Part shown: positions 24,635-36,188 of the stretch, piece after piece
Position numbering within the stretch: position 1 is the stretch's first letter
How the letters are laid out: the number at the start of each line of letters is the position of its first letter
Assembly (NCBI GenBank): GCA_034008185.1
Contig: CM067082.1
Coordinates: 8,602,984-8,666,983 of the forward strand
Direction: 5' to 3'
From: Gorsachius magnificus
Lineage: Eukaryota; Chordata; Aves; Pelecaniformes; Ardeidae
DNA length: 64,000 bases
Made by a program: the position numbers and the translations under genes
Notes under the pieces: generated by a model
Told to the model about the DNA's origin: nothing
Databases searched by the model: none
What the model saw: the letters and a program-made list of their open reading frames with translations, nothing else

Positions 24635-25015
24635 TATGAGGGGCTGAGAGAGCTTGGACTCTTCCAACCAGAGAAGAGAAAGCTCAGGGGGATCTTATCA
24701 ATGTGTATAAGTACCTGATAGGGGAAGATGAAGAAGACGACGACATACTCTTCTAAACGGTGCCCACTGAGAGAGCAAGAGGGAGCAGGCACAAATTAAA
24801 GCACGTGAAAGTATTTTTTTACTGTGCTGGTAGTCAAACACTGGGACAGGCTTCCCAGAGATGTTGTGGTGTCTCCATTCTTGGAGATTCTCAAAAGCTG
24901 TCTGGAGACGGTCCTGAGCAGCCTGCTCTAGCTGATTCTTCTTGAGCTGGAGGAGAAGATGCGGGAGATATAGACTAGATGATTTCAAGATTCCAACTTA
25001 AATTATGCTATGATT
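24635..25015 (+). mobile_element. CR1 LINE fragment, diverged
   Basis: It follows the CR1 3' region in order: GGGGCTGAGAGAGCTTGGACT, CCAGAGAAGAGAAAGCTCAG, a 'tataagtacctgataggg' block, CTTCCCAGAGATGTTGTGG, AGCCTGCTCTAG and GACTAGATGATTTCAAG. Many small changes and a GAAGAAGACGACGAC insertion point to an old copy. Confidence 0.92.
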
Positions 25016-25797
25016 TTCCAAGTAATTTCAGGCAAATTTCTTCTGTCTTACTGTTTGTTACCTGTTTAAATCAAGAACTTTCTTGGAAAGCTCTTTTGAT
25101 GGTCTGTTCAGTCATGTCAATGTTATATATATGTGTACAACTTTTTCATCTGGAGTCTCAAAATATGAAACAAATATGAAACAAAACCAATAAAACTAAT
25201 CTCAAATCACCACCATGCTAAAGGAAAATGATACAAGACAGGGAAATGTTAAAGAAAAAAAAAAAGAACAATTATGTCCAGAAATAAAAAAGCAAAGAGA
25301 ATTTATGTGTAGTGCAAGAGGGACAATGACTTACCCTGCTGATAGCTGCAAGCATTTGAAAATCTTATTACTTTTAATGGGAAGCAATTTATTAGAAATC
25401 AGAGCAGAGTGCTAGGAAACTGTTTTTTCTCTGCCTCTGCTTCATCTTATTCTGAAACAATGCGAAAACCATTCAGAATCAGAGAAAACAGGACTGGGAG
25501 GGACTGTGAGAAGCTTCCCAGTCCATGCTCACTGGGGCATTAGCTGTACCCAACCCACTGACTGCAGACAGGAGTATGTGCTAAACTCTCCATCCCTCAC
25601 ATAGCCTGTGTCAGTGCTTACCCTTCCTACTCATCCAATAAATTTTCTTAATGTCTAGTGGATTCCTTTTTTGTTTCAATTCAAGACAATTTTTATTCAA
25701 CTCATTGGGCATGGAGAATATACCTGCAGTTATTTATCAAAATTTCTCTTTAAATGTAAAGTTTTCTAGAAAAAAGCCAGCTCCAATTCCTTTGATT
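25016..25797. other. Unique sequence, no gene seen
   Basis: Short frames only, with a 13-A run near 25253-25265. Nothing recognisable. Confidence 0.6.
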
Positions 25798-25802
25798 GTT
25801 TT

Positions 25803-26351
25803 TGTACTTGTTTTGGCTGGGACAGAAATAAATTTCTTCATAGTATCTTGTATGGGGCTATGTTTTGGATTTGTGCTGAAAACAGTGTTGATAACCCAGG
25901 AAAGTTTTAGCTATTGGTGGGCAGGGCTTACAGAGAGTCAAGGCCTTTTCTGCTCCTCACCCCACCCCCGCAGTGAGGAGGCTGGGGGTGCACAAAAAGT
26001 TGGGAGAGGACACAGCTGGGACAGCTGACCCCAACTGACCAAAGGGATATTCCACTGCTAAGGGACTGGCTGGGCATCGGTTGGTTGGTGATGAGCAATT
26101 ATTTTCATTTGCATCACTTGTCTTTCTTGTGGTTTATTTTCCTCTCTCTTTGTTATTTTTTTCTCTTTTCCTTACAATTAAAAAAATTATTATTATTTCT
26201 TTTAAATTATTAAACTGTTGTTATCTCAACCAACGAGTTTGTTTCTCACTTTTACCCTTCCAATTCTCTCTCCCATCCTGGGGTGGGGGGATAGGTGAGT
26301 GAGTGAGCAGCTGTGTGGTGTTTATTTGTTGGCTGGGGTTAAACCATGACA
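25803..26351 (+). mobile_element. Solo LTR (copy 4), promoter segment missing, with target duplication
   Basis: It begins TGTACTTGTTTTGGCTGGG and ends AACCATGACA. The bases GTTTT flank both sides (25798-25802 and 26352-26356). It has ATTAAA at 26209-26214. It is about 25 bases shorter than copies 1 and 3: the segment that carries the CRE-like site and TATA box elsewhere is absent, and the sequence runs from GGGATATTCCACTGC straight to AAGGGACTGGCTGGGCATCG. The 125-residue frame starting at 25651 that runs into it is not a gene. Confidence 0.94.
26209..26214 (+). promoter_or_regulatory. LTR polyadenylation signal ATTAAA
   Basis: ATTAAA followed by CTGTTGTTATCTCAACC, the conserved 3' part of this LTR family. 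Confidence 0.7.
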
Positions 26352-26356
26352 GTTTT

Positions 26357-29300
26357 TTTTCTAGATCACTTAATTTACAGGTGTTTCCTATTATTATGGG
26401 GCAACACCAGTGTCCTGTACCACAGAATACTTGGTGAAATGCTTGGAAAGTCCATCCTTACAATGGGAATTAACTGTACTGTGATCCATGAGTTATGCTT
26501 AAGTGAGGGTGGAACAGTGGGGTTTGCTTTTGCTTCAACAATGTGGGCATCAGGAGTGGGATTTAGTTCACTAAAATAAGTCACCTACATCTGAACTAGA
26601 GTGGGGTAAATCTGACCTTTCTCCTTTGGGGTGAGAGGAGTTGTGCTTCATGGTCTAGACTGAGATCAATACTGCTGGTAATTAAACCCTGTAATCAAGG
26701 GTCCTGCGCAATATCACAGAGATTTCCAAATTAGTTAGCTTGCTTGTGTCCTTAACAGACACACTTGTGCCCATAAATAGAGCTGTCACTCCTCTGATAC
26801 AGGATCTTGGTTGGACATGCAGCTCCTTGTACTCCCTGCATTTCTCTGCCCTGGGAATAAGCACCTTTTATTTCCAATTCAATTATATCTCACCCAGGGG
26901 GCTCTGCTGTTAATCAGCTGCATGATTTTCCAAGCATGTTATTGAGATACTGATACACATAACCCTAGAGGTCAAAAAAGCTTTGAATGAGTTGACAGCA
27001 GTGTTGGAAAACCTTCACTTTTTTTGCATTAATCCAGGATGACTCTGTTGACTTGAAGAGCTGTTTGCTCTCATTTCAATCTGGTGTAATTCATGGCAGA
27101 ATTTGATCCTGTGTAAATAGTGTTTATAGAAAGTCAGAAAGTATCACGTACTAATGTACTATATGTACTATGATTTGTTAATCACCTATTTGAATTCAAG
27201 CTGTATTAAGAGCAACATCTCCAAGTAAAAACAACATGAGAGTAACTAGATAGAAATCGACCTTTTATTTGTTTGCCTGCAAATTCTCTACATCGCATCC
27301 CCAAGGAGGCTCTCAAAGCACTTCACAAACATTTCCTGAGCCTTACAGGCAGACTGCAAGAGAGGTAAGAATTCATACAGGTGAAGATCAAATATCTTTG
27401 CAAAAGAAATCCTGCATCTCATGCAAGTTGTGGTCCAATGCAGGGAATACTGAGTTAAATTTTATGCTCATGTCAATTATGAAGGTGAACAAGACGTTGA
27501 TAATAGTCTTTGTTGGCTTAAATTTTATGACTCATCATTCCCTTGTGGAGTTCCAGGAGCACAAACATATTGATATTTCAAATTGATAGGACCTTTGGGT
27601 ATATTTCAGGGTTCTGGGCCGCTGCTTTAGGAAGGCTTCTTTGGGAAAAGAAGGATTTTGTGTTTCTACTTTTGATTGGAAAGGAAGGTGTCTAGCTGCA
27701 TAGCTTTAGGCACTTGGTGTAGGTGTTTGGTTAAGAACTACACTCTCAGCAGTGTCAGTGGAGAAACTGTTGTCTTCATTTCAATCGACTTCTTGACTCT
27801 GTAGAGCCTAGTGGTAGACGTTGTGATTCTTTCCCCAAATTTCACATGTTTATACACTGCTTTTCACTGTCTGAAAAATAAATCTGTCCTCTCTGTTGAG
27901 GAACAAAGAATAATTATATTATACTTAATGTGATAGTTTCCTGGTGCTTAACTTGATGTTATATAAACTGATGTTTCCTTGCACTCATTATAATGATATG
28001 GTTGTGATTCATGGAAAATTATTTTAGGTACAAAAAGGTTAGGGAGCAGGCTAACGGGGGAAAAAAAAAGTTATTCTAAAGGAATTAGGATCATTTATCA
28101 GCTTGATGTTTATCACTGATTTCTATGCACTATGTTTTTATTTCCTGTTCCAGAATAATTCCAGCCAGTGAATCATGGGTGGCATTTCTATGGCACCATA
28201 AATAAAAACTTTCCCTTGCTGTGTTGTCCTGTTCCCTGCTCTATCTGTTGTGTCATCAGACACAGCTCATAATGGAGCCATATATTAAAAAATATTAAGT
28301 TCCCTACCCTGTTGCCACAGAAGCCGGATGTTGCCCTGTACAGAGACAGTCCATAGGATAAATAATGCTGATAACTTACACAAAATTGTGAACAAAGAAA
28401 GAGATGAAACTGTTTTGCCTAGAATTCTTTGTTGGCACAAGGACAACTGGGAAGAAATTAACCTTGTAAAATAGAAACTAGAAGAAACTTTCTAACAAAT
28501 CAGTGGAAGAGTGAAGACTTGGTATGCTGAGGCAAAAATAGGCAGCTGCTATTCAAGAGGGATATTGATCAGTTTTATGGGAGGCTTTACAGTTCTCTGC
28601 AATAGTGGTGGCTTGGATTTGGTGACTTTGAAATTCCTTTCCAGTCCAGAGTGCCCAGCACATAGTCATTCCTGCTACTGAGAGTCAATACATGGCACTC
28701 AGGCGTAGGTAGGACAGTGCGCCACATGTCACCAGGCCCAGGGTCACATAAGAAAGCAACAGTGTCCCATAGCACAGAAATGTATTCTCATAGAGCTCTG
28801 CAAGAATAAAAGAAACTGCTTTTTGTAGGAAGGATTGGTGACAGGGTTGCTGATATGGAGTGAATAGTTTCCACATCTCAACTAGGAGTAAAATGAAATA
28901 AACACTTGACCTGAACCTTTAGGACACAAAACAAGTATTTGGTTCAAATACAGTTCAAGGGGATAAGATCTCCATATCTTTATGGAACATTCAACCTATA
29001 TAAAGTAGTGCATGGCGGCGGAACTTGACTGTACTTGGAGTCTTGAATGTTGTGGTCAAAGTCAAAATCACAGGAAACTCATCTTTCCATAAAATCAAAA
29101 TATGGACATTAGACTGATCACAGAAATGTTGCTGCATGGCTACAGCCTGGAAGCAATGCAGTAGAGAAAATCCTATTGACAAAGGATCTGCTTTCCCCTG
29201 TTCTGCTGAGGTGCCCAAGAAGCTGGAGCGACTCCAGTCGGGATAGGCTTTTGACGCAGGTAGGTTTGAGGACTGTAGACCTCTTATTTGGACCTCAGTA

Positions 29301-32300
29301 TCAACTTTCACTTCTCCATTGAAAGAAATGCTCTTTTTCAGGAGATGATGCTCCATAGAAGACAGGCGACTACAGACTCAGTCCCCAATTTTTTGACTTC
29401 CAAAGGGCAACACAATATGTAGCTCAGTTTATGGGTGCAGAGACATGTAATATGTAAGGAAAGTTGTTTATACCCCCTCTACCCTTCATGTAGTGGGCAG
29501 GACTTCCCTTTCAGGGATTATAAATCAGCTGCATCTTGATTTATGATCTGTCTCGTTTCATAGGCAGCTGCTTTATCCCTTACATCAGGCATGAAACTTG
29601 GAGACTCCCCTTATCCCAAAACTGCACAGTAAAAAATACCTGGTGTTCCCATTTTTCAGCATAGAGAAATTGAATCTTTTATGTGTATTATACCTGCTCA
29701 TACTTTTTCTGCAGTCACAACAAGGCTGGAACAGTTTTTCAACTTGCCTGGGTTTTGTAGTCTAGAATTTGCCTGTTCCTTGACTTATTCCATATTAATT
29801 GAGATTAGATTGTGGTCTTCCATTGGAATACCAACCAGGCCTGGAGACTTTGTCCAGGAGCACTTGTGAGAAGCCTGGCACAGCCATGGTCAAGCAGACA
29901 CCAGGAAAATGTCAAGGCTTTGGGCCACTGCTCAAAAAGTGCATCTTTGTTTAGTTCTTGGGCTTCCTGTTATCTTGTTATCCATCTGCATTGGGGTAAA
30001 CCTGGTGAAAAGCAGGAGGAATCATCTGTTATCCACTGCTCCAATGAAAAATTATTCAATTGCCAACTACAACTCAATTCTACAGAGTAAATATCCATTC
30101 CCTCTGCTCATTTGACACTCATCACAGATAGTCTTTTTTTCCTATGAATCCAAGTGCTTTTGATAAGAGCCAAATAAGAGCTGACAATCTGTGAGCTTTT
30201 CTCTTCCTTTCCAATCTTCCCCCCTTCCAGCCTGAATGGTATGCCACATAACACACTACTCCTTTCAGCCTTCCGAGTGGAGCCTGAGTAAGAAATAGAG
30301 AGTCCAGACTTAAATGGAGGAAGAAATGCCACAGTATGTAATGATTCCCACACAGTACAGTGTTCTGACTCCAGACATAATGGTGGCAGAGCTGGTGATG
30401 TAGATAGGATTTGTTCTCCTATGAAATCCTGGGTGAGGTACAGCTCAGCCCTGTTTCCTCCCACTTGCCAAGAAAACCACTTCAGATAGGAAAATTATTG
30501 CAGAATATTACCATGATATGCTTGCTCTGGTCAGCTCCTGCTGGTTCCCACACTGCAGGAATGTGGGACAGCTCTGACTGATTGCTCCCTGTATATCCAC
30601 AGACACAGTGATTGGGAAAGTAGCAGGCACCTACCAGACTACATACCACATACCACATGCCATATACAGCCAGCCTAAGGGGATCACTATTATACAGCTC
30701 CTGAGCAGATGTTCAGTCCAAGGCACAAGCTGTCCCTTAAATAAATAAAAAGCATTGCAACTGCAAGTGTATTTAACCCACCAGGGAGCCAAGAATATGG
30801 CATTGCCTCAAGTGGTTTCTTCTTCAGGGTATAAAACTTGGAATGGTATTAACTTTTCCAAATTAAAAATTAAAGTGTTACCAACTGGGAATTACTTCCC
30901 TCCTCTTATTCCCACCGTCCATCTGCTATTTCTTCCTGCAGGAACTTCCAAAGCCTGGTCCCAGCATTGGCTGGACCATGCCTTATCTGATGCCAGAAGG
31001 TATTCCATATCCTTCGACCTCACTAACGTAATCATCATTTTCTCCAAGTTAATGAATAAAGTTCCTGTTATTATATATATATATATATTTCCCTCCTAGT
31101 GGAGGGAAATGCTGTTATCTGCTTCATGCACATTCCTCAGCACCACATTGTTTGAATGCCCCCAAGCACAATTTTATCTTTAATAATACAATAATAAAAA
31201 AAAAAAAAAAGAGCGAGCAACTCTCCTCCTCTGCTGCCTGCAGGACACAATTTGAGCTTCCAGGATTTTACTGCTTACTTGAAAGGGAACAGTTTGCATT
31301 AGATTTCAGGCACGTCACCGTTTATGCAGTATGTTTTCATCTTGACTTGCTGTAGCAGTAAGGAGAGGAACATCTGTAACAGTATGTTCTTCTAGAGCAC
31401 CTTTTATCCACAGCTCTCCAGATGCTTAAATCCCAAATTAATTTTCTCTACATCCCTGGAAGGCAGCAGGCAGGGATTTAAGGGGAAGGAAAGGAGACAG
31501 CCAGAGCAGCTTTTTAGCTCCTTCCCTTGGCTTCCATCTCCTGCTGCGTAGGTGTTCAAACAGCATCGACTGGGGTTGCTCACTGGGGATGAGCATGGCC
31601 CAAGTGCTACATGTCAGAGTTGCTGGTGGCAGAGGCTTCAGTCTCTCTTCACGGCTGGGGATGAGTAACCAGAGCTGTGGTCCCAGCCCAAACGTCAGCT
31701 TCCCCTGGCTCTGAGCATGGCCGCACATGAGTACCAAACCTCCTGTCACAATTATTTCTTGTGTGAGATGGGAAAGCTTCCCCAGTGGCAGTAAATTGAG
31801 AGTAGCATCACAGAGTAGACAAAAGGAAGAATCTAGACAAAAGAAGAAAATCTCACAAACAACCCCCAAAGTTTTCTTTTTGGAAATGAACAATTTTTAT
31901 TTTTTTTAATGATATTTCAGGAAGTCAAATTTCATCTCTGAGTGGTGTAATTAATAAAGAAAAGAATAAAGGAAAATATTGAAAGTATTTTGCCTTTTTT
32001 TTTAATTCCCTGGCATATAATTCTGTTCCCCATTCTTTCTTTTCTCATTGCCCTGATGTATATATGCATATGTGTATGCATATTTATATGAGCTTCATAT
32101 GAGGAAAGACATCAAGCGTTACCCTTAAAGGAGAAGAAGAAAAGACAGCGAGGTAATTCCATAGAAGAAATCATTAATTATTACAAATGTAATTACTTTT
32201 GAAAGTATTTCACCTTAACTAAAGGGAACCTATGAAAATGGACAAAGCAATTAATTCAGCAGCTATAGTAGTAAAATAAGTCTCTGCTAGAAACCATAAT

Positions 32301-32694
32301 TCTTTTCCACAGATCCCTTTATTCCAAATGTAGCCAATGAACTCTGGCACTTTTCATTGGATGGCTTTCCACCTTCTCTCTTTTAACAGCAGCATTCAGA
32401 GGTACAATTGAGAACACGGCAGCACTGCTGGTTCTCATACAGGCACGCAGCAAGAACTCTTGCATAAACACGGGAAGGTATTTGCACCATTAGCTTCTCA
32501 GCAGAATAGACAAGGCTGGTAATAAACAGGCAAGAAAGCTGAAGTTCTTCCCAAAGTCCCACAGTAGGTTATTGGCAGAGTTTTGGCCACTGGGTGTTCC
32601 TTTCAGACACACCTATGCATACCTCCTTATCTCATTTGGGATTGCAAAGAACAATTTATTTAATAGCACAGAAGAATACTTACTGTGCTTCAGC
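26357..32694. other. Unique sequence, no gene seen
   Basis: Contains a possible MIR fragment near 27300-27395, a short AT dinucleotide tract at 31071-31088 and an A-rich run near 31195-31210. Open frames are short and lie on both strands without splice-like edges. Confidence 0.6.
27300..27395 (-). mobile_element. Possible MIR-type SINE fragment
   Basis: CTCAAAGCACTTCACAAACA, TGAGCCTTACAGGCAGAC and GAGAGGTAAGAATTCATACAGG resemble the reverse complement of the MIR 3' half (a caaagcactttacaaa block, a cctcaca block, a gaggtaag block). It is heavily diverged. Confidence 0.45.
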
Positions 32695-32761
32695 TTTTGG
32701 TCAGCCCTGAAGTGGTCAGGCAGTTGGACTAGTTGTAGGTCCCTTCCAACTGAAATATATT
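32695..32761 (+). mobile_element. CR1 LINE, extreme 3' end
   Basis: GCAGTTGGACTAGTTG and TAGGTCCCTTCCAACTGAAA are the last bases of a CR1 copy. They lead directly into the pentamer array that follows. Confidence 0.85.
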
Positions 32762-32806
32762 CTATTCTATCCTATCCTATCCTATCCTACCCCATCCTAT
32801 TCTGTT
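32762..32806 (+). repeat. (CTATC)n / (CTATT)n pentamer array at the CR1 tail
   Basis: Repeats of TATTC then TATCC, with one CTACCCC interruption, directly 3' of the CR1 end. Some CR1 families end in short repeats, so the array probably grew from the element's own tail. Confidence 0.85.
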
Positions 32807-34494
32807 AATAAACAGACTGAAGTTAATAACTGTTCTGCTGTTAGGTACAGAAAACCCAACACTTACCTAGGGGAGAGGAATATCACATCCCATGACATTC
32901 ATTAAACAGTTTCCCCTGTTTCAGCAACACTTCAGATTTGGTACTTCATTTTTATAAAGATACCAGTGAACATTTTACCTCATTGTTTCATTTGATCAAA
33001 GCAGCTTTCTGATATTTGTTAATTTGTCTCAAACATCTGCCATTAGAAGGCATTTGTCTCTTCTGTCAGCTCCCTGTCTCTCTGGCTTTCATGAAAGGGT
33101 TTATATTGCTCAAAACTTGCCAGGGCCTTGTTAGTCTGACAGGCTGCCTTGTATTTGCCCAAAATGTGTCTAGTAAGATCTGTCAAGGCCACAGAGAGTT
33201 AAAGTGCACAGCCTGGTAATTTAATGGAAAGCATTGAAGAGTGTCTGCTTATTAGAGAACATGTTTAAGGTATTTCAGTACGCCTCAGTCTGGTGCAGGA
33301 TTCACCAGGACAGGCCTGACAAAGCAGATGAGATAAAGCTTTAGAAACGTGGTAAATCAAACCATCATGCAGTAAATTGCGAGGAGGTTGGCACAAGCAC
33401 TTAATCAGTGGCCAGGAATTCATGCCCAGCGTCTGATAGGTAGTCAGAGAGGTGACAGGAATGTGTGATTGGGTAGCACGGGGTACACCTGCATATATTT
33501 ATGTGAATGGAAGTAACTGCAAAGGGTGCAATAAAAATTCTCTTTACATACGCATTTAACCCTGCCCAGTTCCTGCCATCAGTCAGCAGGATCACTCAAC
33601 TGATGGTGTTATTAAAGGGCTATCTTGGTTAATCTCCTCTTCATGTTCGCACACTTAGTCAAACAGTGTTGCTGTAGATCTGTCAGCTCCCTGAAAGCAG
33701 GCAGCTGACAAGCTCCTTGAGAGCAGCACCTGTACGTATGCAAACATAAAGAGCAGGAGCGTGTATGTTCTCCATCTGGCTCCAAGCTGGAGCTTTAGGT
33801 CTATTAATCACGCTCAGAGCCTCAAAGGCTTTTCTAGCTTGTTCATTGCCAGACCCAGAGGAGTAATGGTTCAGTGCTTGGCACTGAAAAGCTAGGGCTT
33901 CTGCATTTTATTCCTAGTTCTGCAATCAATTCACAGCACAGGCCTGAGTGAGTCTCTCAGGATTAGGTCCAACAGGCTGAAGACTATAAAACCGAATCAG
34001 AGACACTTCTCTTTCCAGGATTTGGCTACTAGACTGCAATCCAGAGCCTGGGGACATGTCCCTGGTCCTTCCACATAGCATCACCAGGGGAGCAGCCCTT
34101 ACGTCAACTGAGGACATCCCAATGGAGAACAAAACACTGGAGAAAAGGGCACATAATCCACCATGTGGATGCTTATCTGGGCAATATTCACTCTCTGCTA
34201 AATGTGGCCAGTCTTCCTTCACCGAATCAAGACCTCTTCTGATTTTTTAATGGAGAACAGTTTTGGTGACATCCCTTTATATGCATTTCACTGCTAAGAA
34301 CAGCACCCGGAAGAGCTGGTGCCAGTCTCAAAGCTGCACAGGGTGATTCAAAGCCACCTCCAAGAACAAAATACTTATTTGGGTGTGGGCAGGAGGGAGG
34401 TGTCCATTCCTCCTGCTGAAGCTGCTCTTTCTTGGGGGCGGGGGGGGAAAAAGCTAGGGTATGGTTGTTTTTGAAGAAACTGAAAACTCAACTG
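32807..34494. other. Unique sequence, no gene seen
   Basis: Includes a possible MIR fragment at 33858-33935 and a G-rich run near 34434-34447. No supported exon. Confidence 0.6.
33858..33935 (+). mobile_element. Possible MIR-type SINE fragment
   Basis: GTAATGGTTCAGTGCTTGG, GGGCTTCTGCATTTTATTCC and TAGTTCTGCAATCAATTCAC follow the order of the MIR 5' part (gtggttaagagc, a ggttcgaatcc block, a gctctgccac block). Confidence 0.45.
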
Positions 34495-34608
34495 GAGAAC
34501 GCCCTGAGCAACCTGAACTAACTTTGAAGTTGTCCCTGCTTGGAGCAGGGGATGGAACTAGACGACATCCCAAAGCCCCTTCCAGACTTGTGTGAGTCTA
34601 TGATTCTA
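34495..34608 (+). mobile_element. CR1 LINE, 3' end fragment
   Basis: GCCCTGAGCAACCTGAACTA, CCCTGCTTGGAGCAGGGGAT, GGAACTAGACGACATCCC and CCCCTTCCAGAC match the CR1 3' end, finishing with GTCTATGATTCTAGAATT. Confidence 0.88.
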
Positions 34609-35937
34609 GAATTACATGGAAACTACTTGAGAGCAAGGAATATGTGAGAGTTTCCTTCCAGCCTAGATTTTAGGGCTTTCACTGTGAGGGACTTTCCTGT
34701 CCCCCAAGAACTGTTCATATATTTTACCCCATGTCCAAAACTCCTGGACTTACTTCTTTTCCTTCCTTTCCCAACTGCTAGGCAGCAGATCCACACATCT
34801 ACCTGAGTAATTGGATGCTGCAGCTAAACCCGTGCAAAGTCTGAAGCCAGACTTTCAGGGAAGGTGTCTTCTGAGATGCTTCAGGGCGGGTAGACAAGGT
34901 GGTGTGTGGTGGATCTGTCCAGTCCTGCACAGAATGAAACACAGAAATACAACTGAGGTATCTGAACAGTGAAAGCAAGGAGTGAAGTAGACTTGAATGG
35001 GAGAGGTTTGGATTTATGCACCTAAGTTTTACCTACTCCCCTCTGTGTGCACTTATAGTTTCCCTAGATATAGCCCCCAAACCAGGATTCAAAAATCATT
35101 ACTTACATTACTAAATAAGTTGCCTATTTTTCATCTGGATGTAGCAGATGCATCTGATTTATTTTGACACTAACAGGATTGTGACTGAATGAAATCATAC
35201 ACAGATGAGTGTCCCAATTGCTACTCTTATTAATCCTGCTGTTTAGGTTCATGTTTAACAGGAGGCATATGCAAGGCTCATTTGGTATCAAAACAGTGAA
35301 GAAGCTCCTAATCTGTCACTGTCACAGACATCTGCGAAGAGCCACCTGCAGCACTCTTCAGTGCAGAGAGCAACTGAACAGTGTGAAAAGCCACTGTGAC
35401 AAGCAGAGGGACTGAGATATTGATTGTGCAATGTGTTTTCCTTGTCAAAATGGAATGAAACCATCTCAGAGAAATCTAATTTCGCTGCATCGCACAGGCA
35501 CCCAGTGGGAGCCCCAAGATGCAACAGTGCATTGGAGGTATGCTGCCATGAATGATCTCTGTTACAGCGTAAATATGCCTCCTGCCCTTGGCAAGTCACT
35601 GCTGGGCAGCAGAGTGATGCTTTCCTGTGGAGCACAGAGAGCCCATACTGAGACCTTTTCAGCCAATATTTGCCTCAGATACTTTTCAGGATGGAGGAGC
35701 TCAGATCTTATCCCATCTTTTAAAGTGGGCTCACCCTATCAGTGTACTCAAAGGCAAGTATGTCCACTTCTTCTTCTGCCTGGGCACAGTAAATCAGTGC
35801 CAGGGTACATTCACAGGCACTTGAGGGCAATCATCCACACACTGCGGGAAAGGCTCCTAACACAATCTTGGCCCAAACCAGCTAGCACTCTCCCAGACAA
35901 TCCCTGGGCCAAGCACAAGCCAGGGACCATTTCCAGT
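34609..35937. other. Unique sequence, no confirmed gene
   Basis: A 173-residue plus-strand frame (35431-35952) and a 115-residue minus-strand frame overlap here. The former ends only when it runs into the CR1. Neither resembles a known family. Confidence 0.5.
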
Positions 35938-36188
35938 ATCATAGAATCATAGAATCATAGAATTTTTTAGGTTGGAAAAGACCTTTAAGATCATCAAGTC
36001 CAACTGTTAACCTAACTCTGCCATCCCACCACTAAACCATGTCCCTGAGCACCTCATCTACCTGTCTTTTAAATACCTCCAGGGATGGGCACTTCCCTGG
36101 GTAGCCCATTCCAATGCTTGACAACCCTTTCTGTGAAGAAATTTTTCCTAGTGTCCAATCTAAACCTACCCTGGTACAACTTTAGACC
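35938..36188 (-). mobile_element. CR1 LINE fragment
   Basis: It begins with the CR1 terminal octamer in reverse, ATCATAGA repeated three times, then GGTTGGAAAAGACCTTTAAG, ATCATCAAGTCCAACTGTTA, CCACTAAACCATGTCCC, CAGGGATGGGCACTTCCC and TGTCCAATCTAAACC. It is relatively well preserved compared with the other copies. Confidence 0.96.

Noticed and set aside
35431..35952. 173-residue plus-strand frame as a gene
   Set aside because: It terminates in a CR1 element, overlaps a frame on the other strand, and has no recognisable domain or promoter.
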